A DNA stretch of 6,243 nucleotides from Candidatus Nanohalarchaeota archaeon (GTDB lineage Archaea > EX4484-52 > B79-G9). The stretch is taken from assembly GCA_017610545.1 (NCBI GenBank), contig JAFCBV010000038.1, positions 1-6,243 on the forward strand, written 5' to 3'. The translations under genes and the position numbers were made by a program. How positions within the stretch are numbered: the first letter of the stretch is position 1; the number at the start of each line of letters is the position of its first letter. This document shows, piece by piece, positions 6,141-6,243 of this stretch. Below the pieces are notes generated by a model. The model did not search any database. It saw only the letters and a program-made list of their open reading frames with translations, and was not told the origin of the DNA.

Positions 6141-6196
6141 ATCCTTAAAATTGCATATCAATTTTAGGATCCAGGAAATCTTCGATTTCCTCGGAT
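6141..6196. repeat. Two abutting 12-bp imperfect hairpins
   Basis: Hairpin one: ATCC plus TAAAATTG (6141-6153, with one bulged T) pairs with CAATTTTAGGAT (6159-6170), loop CATAT. Hairpin two: ATCCAGGAAATC (6169-6180) pairs with GATTTCCT plus GGAT (6184-6196, one bulged C), loop TTC. They overlap by 2 nt and lie over the last codons and stop of the partial minus-strand gene, directly before the terminator-like hairpin. Confidence 0.45.
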
Positions 6197-6243
6197 AGAT
6201 TAAGGTCTCTTGGTTTTTGGTTAATTTGTCCATTTAGTAACGA
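6145..6243 (-). CDS. C-terminal end of an unidentified protein (5' end outside window)
   Basis: On the minus strand one frame is open from the window edge to TAA at 6147-6145, giving 32 residues that end R-D-L-N-L-S-E-E-I-E-D-F-L-D-P-K-I-D-M-Q-F; the other two minus frames meet stops within 20 nt of the window edge. The acidic amphipathic ending looks like real protein, but 32 residues cannot identify a family. The gene runs in the same direction as the acidic membrane protein gene; 163 nt holding a hairpin, a TATA box and a leader lie between them, so they are probably separate transcription units. Confidence 0.5.
   Translation of the reverse strand, partial: SLLNGQINQKPRDLNLSEEIEDFLDPKIDMQF

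Noticed and set aside
1..6243. CRISPR array, tRNA, rRNA or insertion sequence
   Set aside because: No regularly spaced repeats, cloverleaf with a TTCGA-type arm, rRNA-like conserved stretch or transposase motif was found by eye.

Overview
The window looks archaeal, probably from a lineage with small genomes and many cell-surface proteins; the phylum cannot be fixed from sequence alone. The evidence is A/T-rich boxes of archaeal TATA type placed about 25-27 nt before start codons (leaderless geometry), a GGTG-type ribosome binding site on the one gene that has a leader, oligo-T and hairpin ends, and membrane-anchored cysteine-rich proteins. No bacterial -35/-10 promoter pairs, rRNA, tRNA, CRISPR or insertion sequence was seen.

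Plus strand, 2-4743: five co-directional membrane-protein genes. (A) The 3' end of a gene for a surface protein with a cysteine-rich juxtamembrane module, a C-terminal membrane anchor and a basic tail. (B) A 36-residue single-span peptide with its own apparent leaderless promoter. (C) A 68-residue single-span peptide, apparently starting at TTG inside the end of B. (D) A 209-residue protein with a prepilin-like N-terminus and a four-cysteine ectodomain, coupled to C. (E) A 1111-residue multi-span protein with a second leaderless promoter; two cysteine-rich regions flank a core of about 400 residues without cysteine. B, C and D carry short N-termini that fit the archaeal prepilin-peptidase pattern. 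I read B-E as parts of one envelope-associated assembly, possibly pilin-like; this is inference.

Minus strand, 4749-6243: convergent to E is gene F (410 residues, acidic, one central membrane span, unrecognised). The stop codons of E and F are 5 bp apart and share a hairpin. Upstream of F are a clear TATA box, a ribosome binding site and an 11-bp inverted repeat whose proximal arm overlaps that site. Beyond it lie a run of three hairpins and the C-terminal end of another minus-strand gene (G) that leaves the window.

The most interesting content is the B-C-D-E cluster, the topology of E, and the inverted-repeat arrangement in front of F. None of the proteins could be assigned a firm function.
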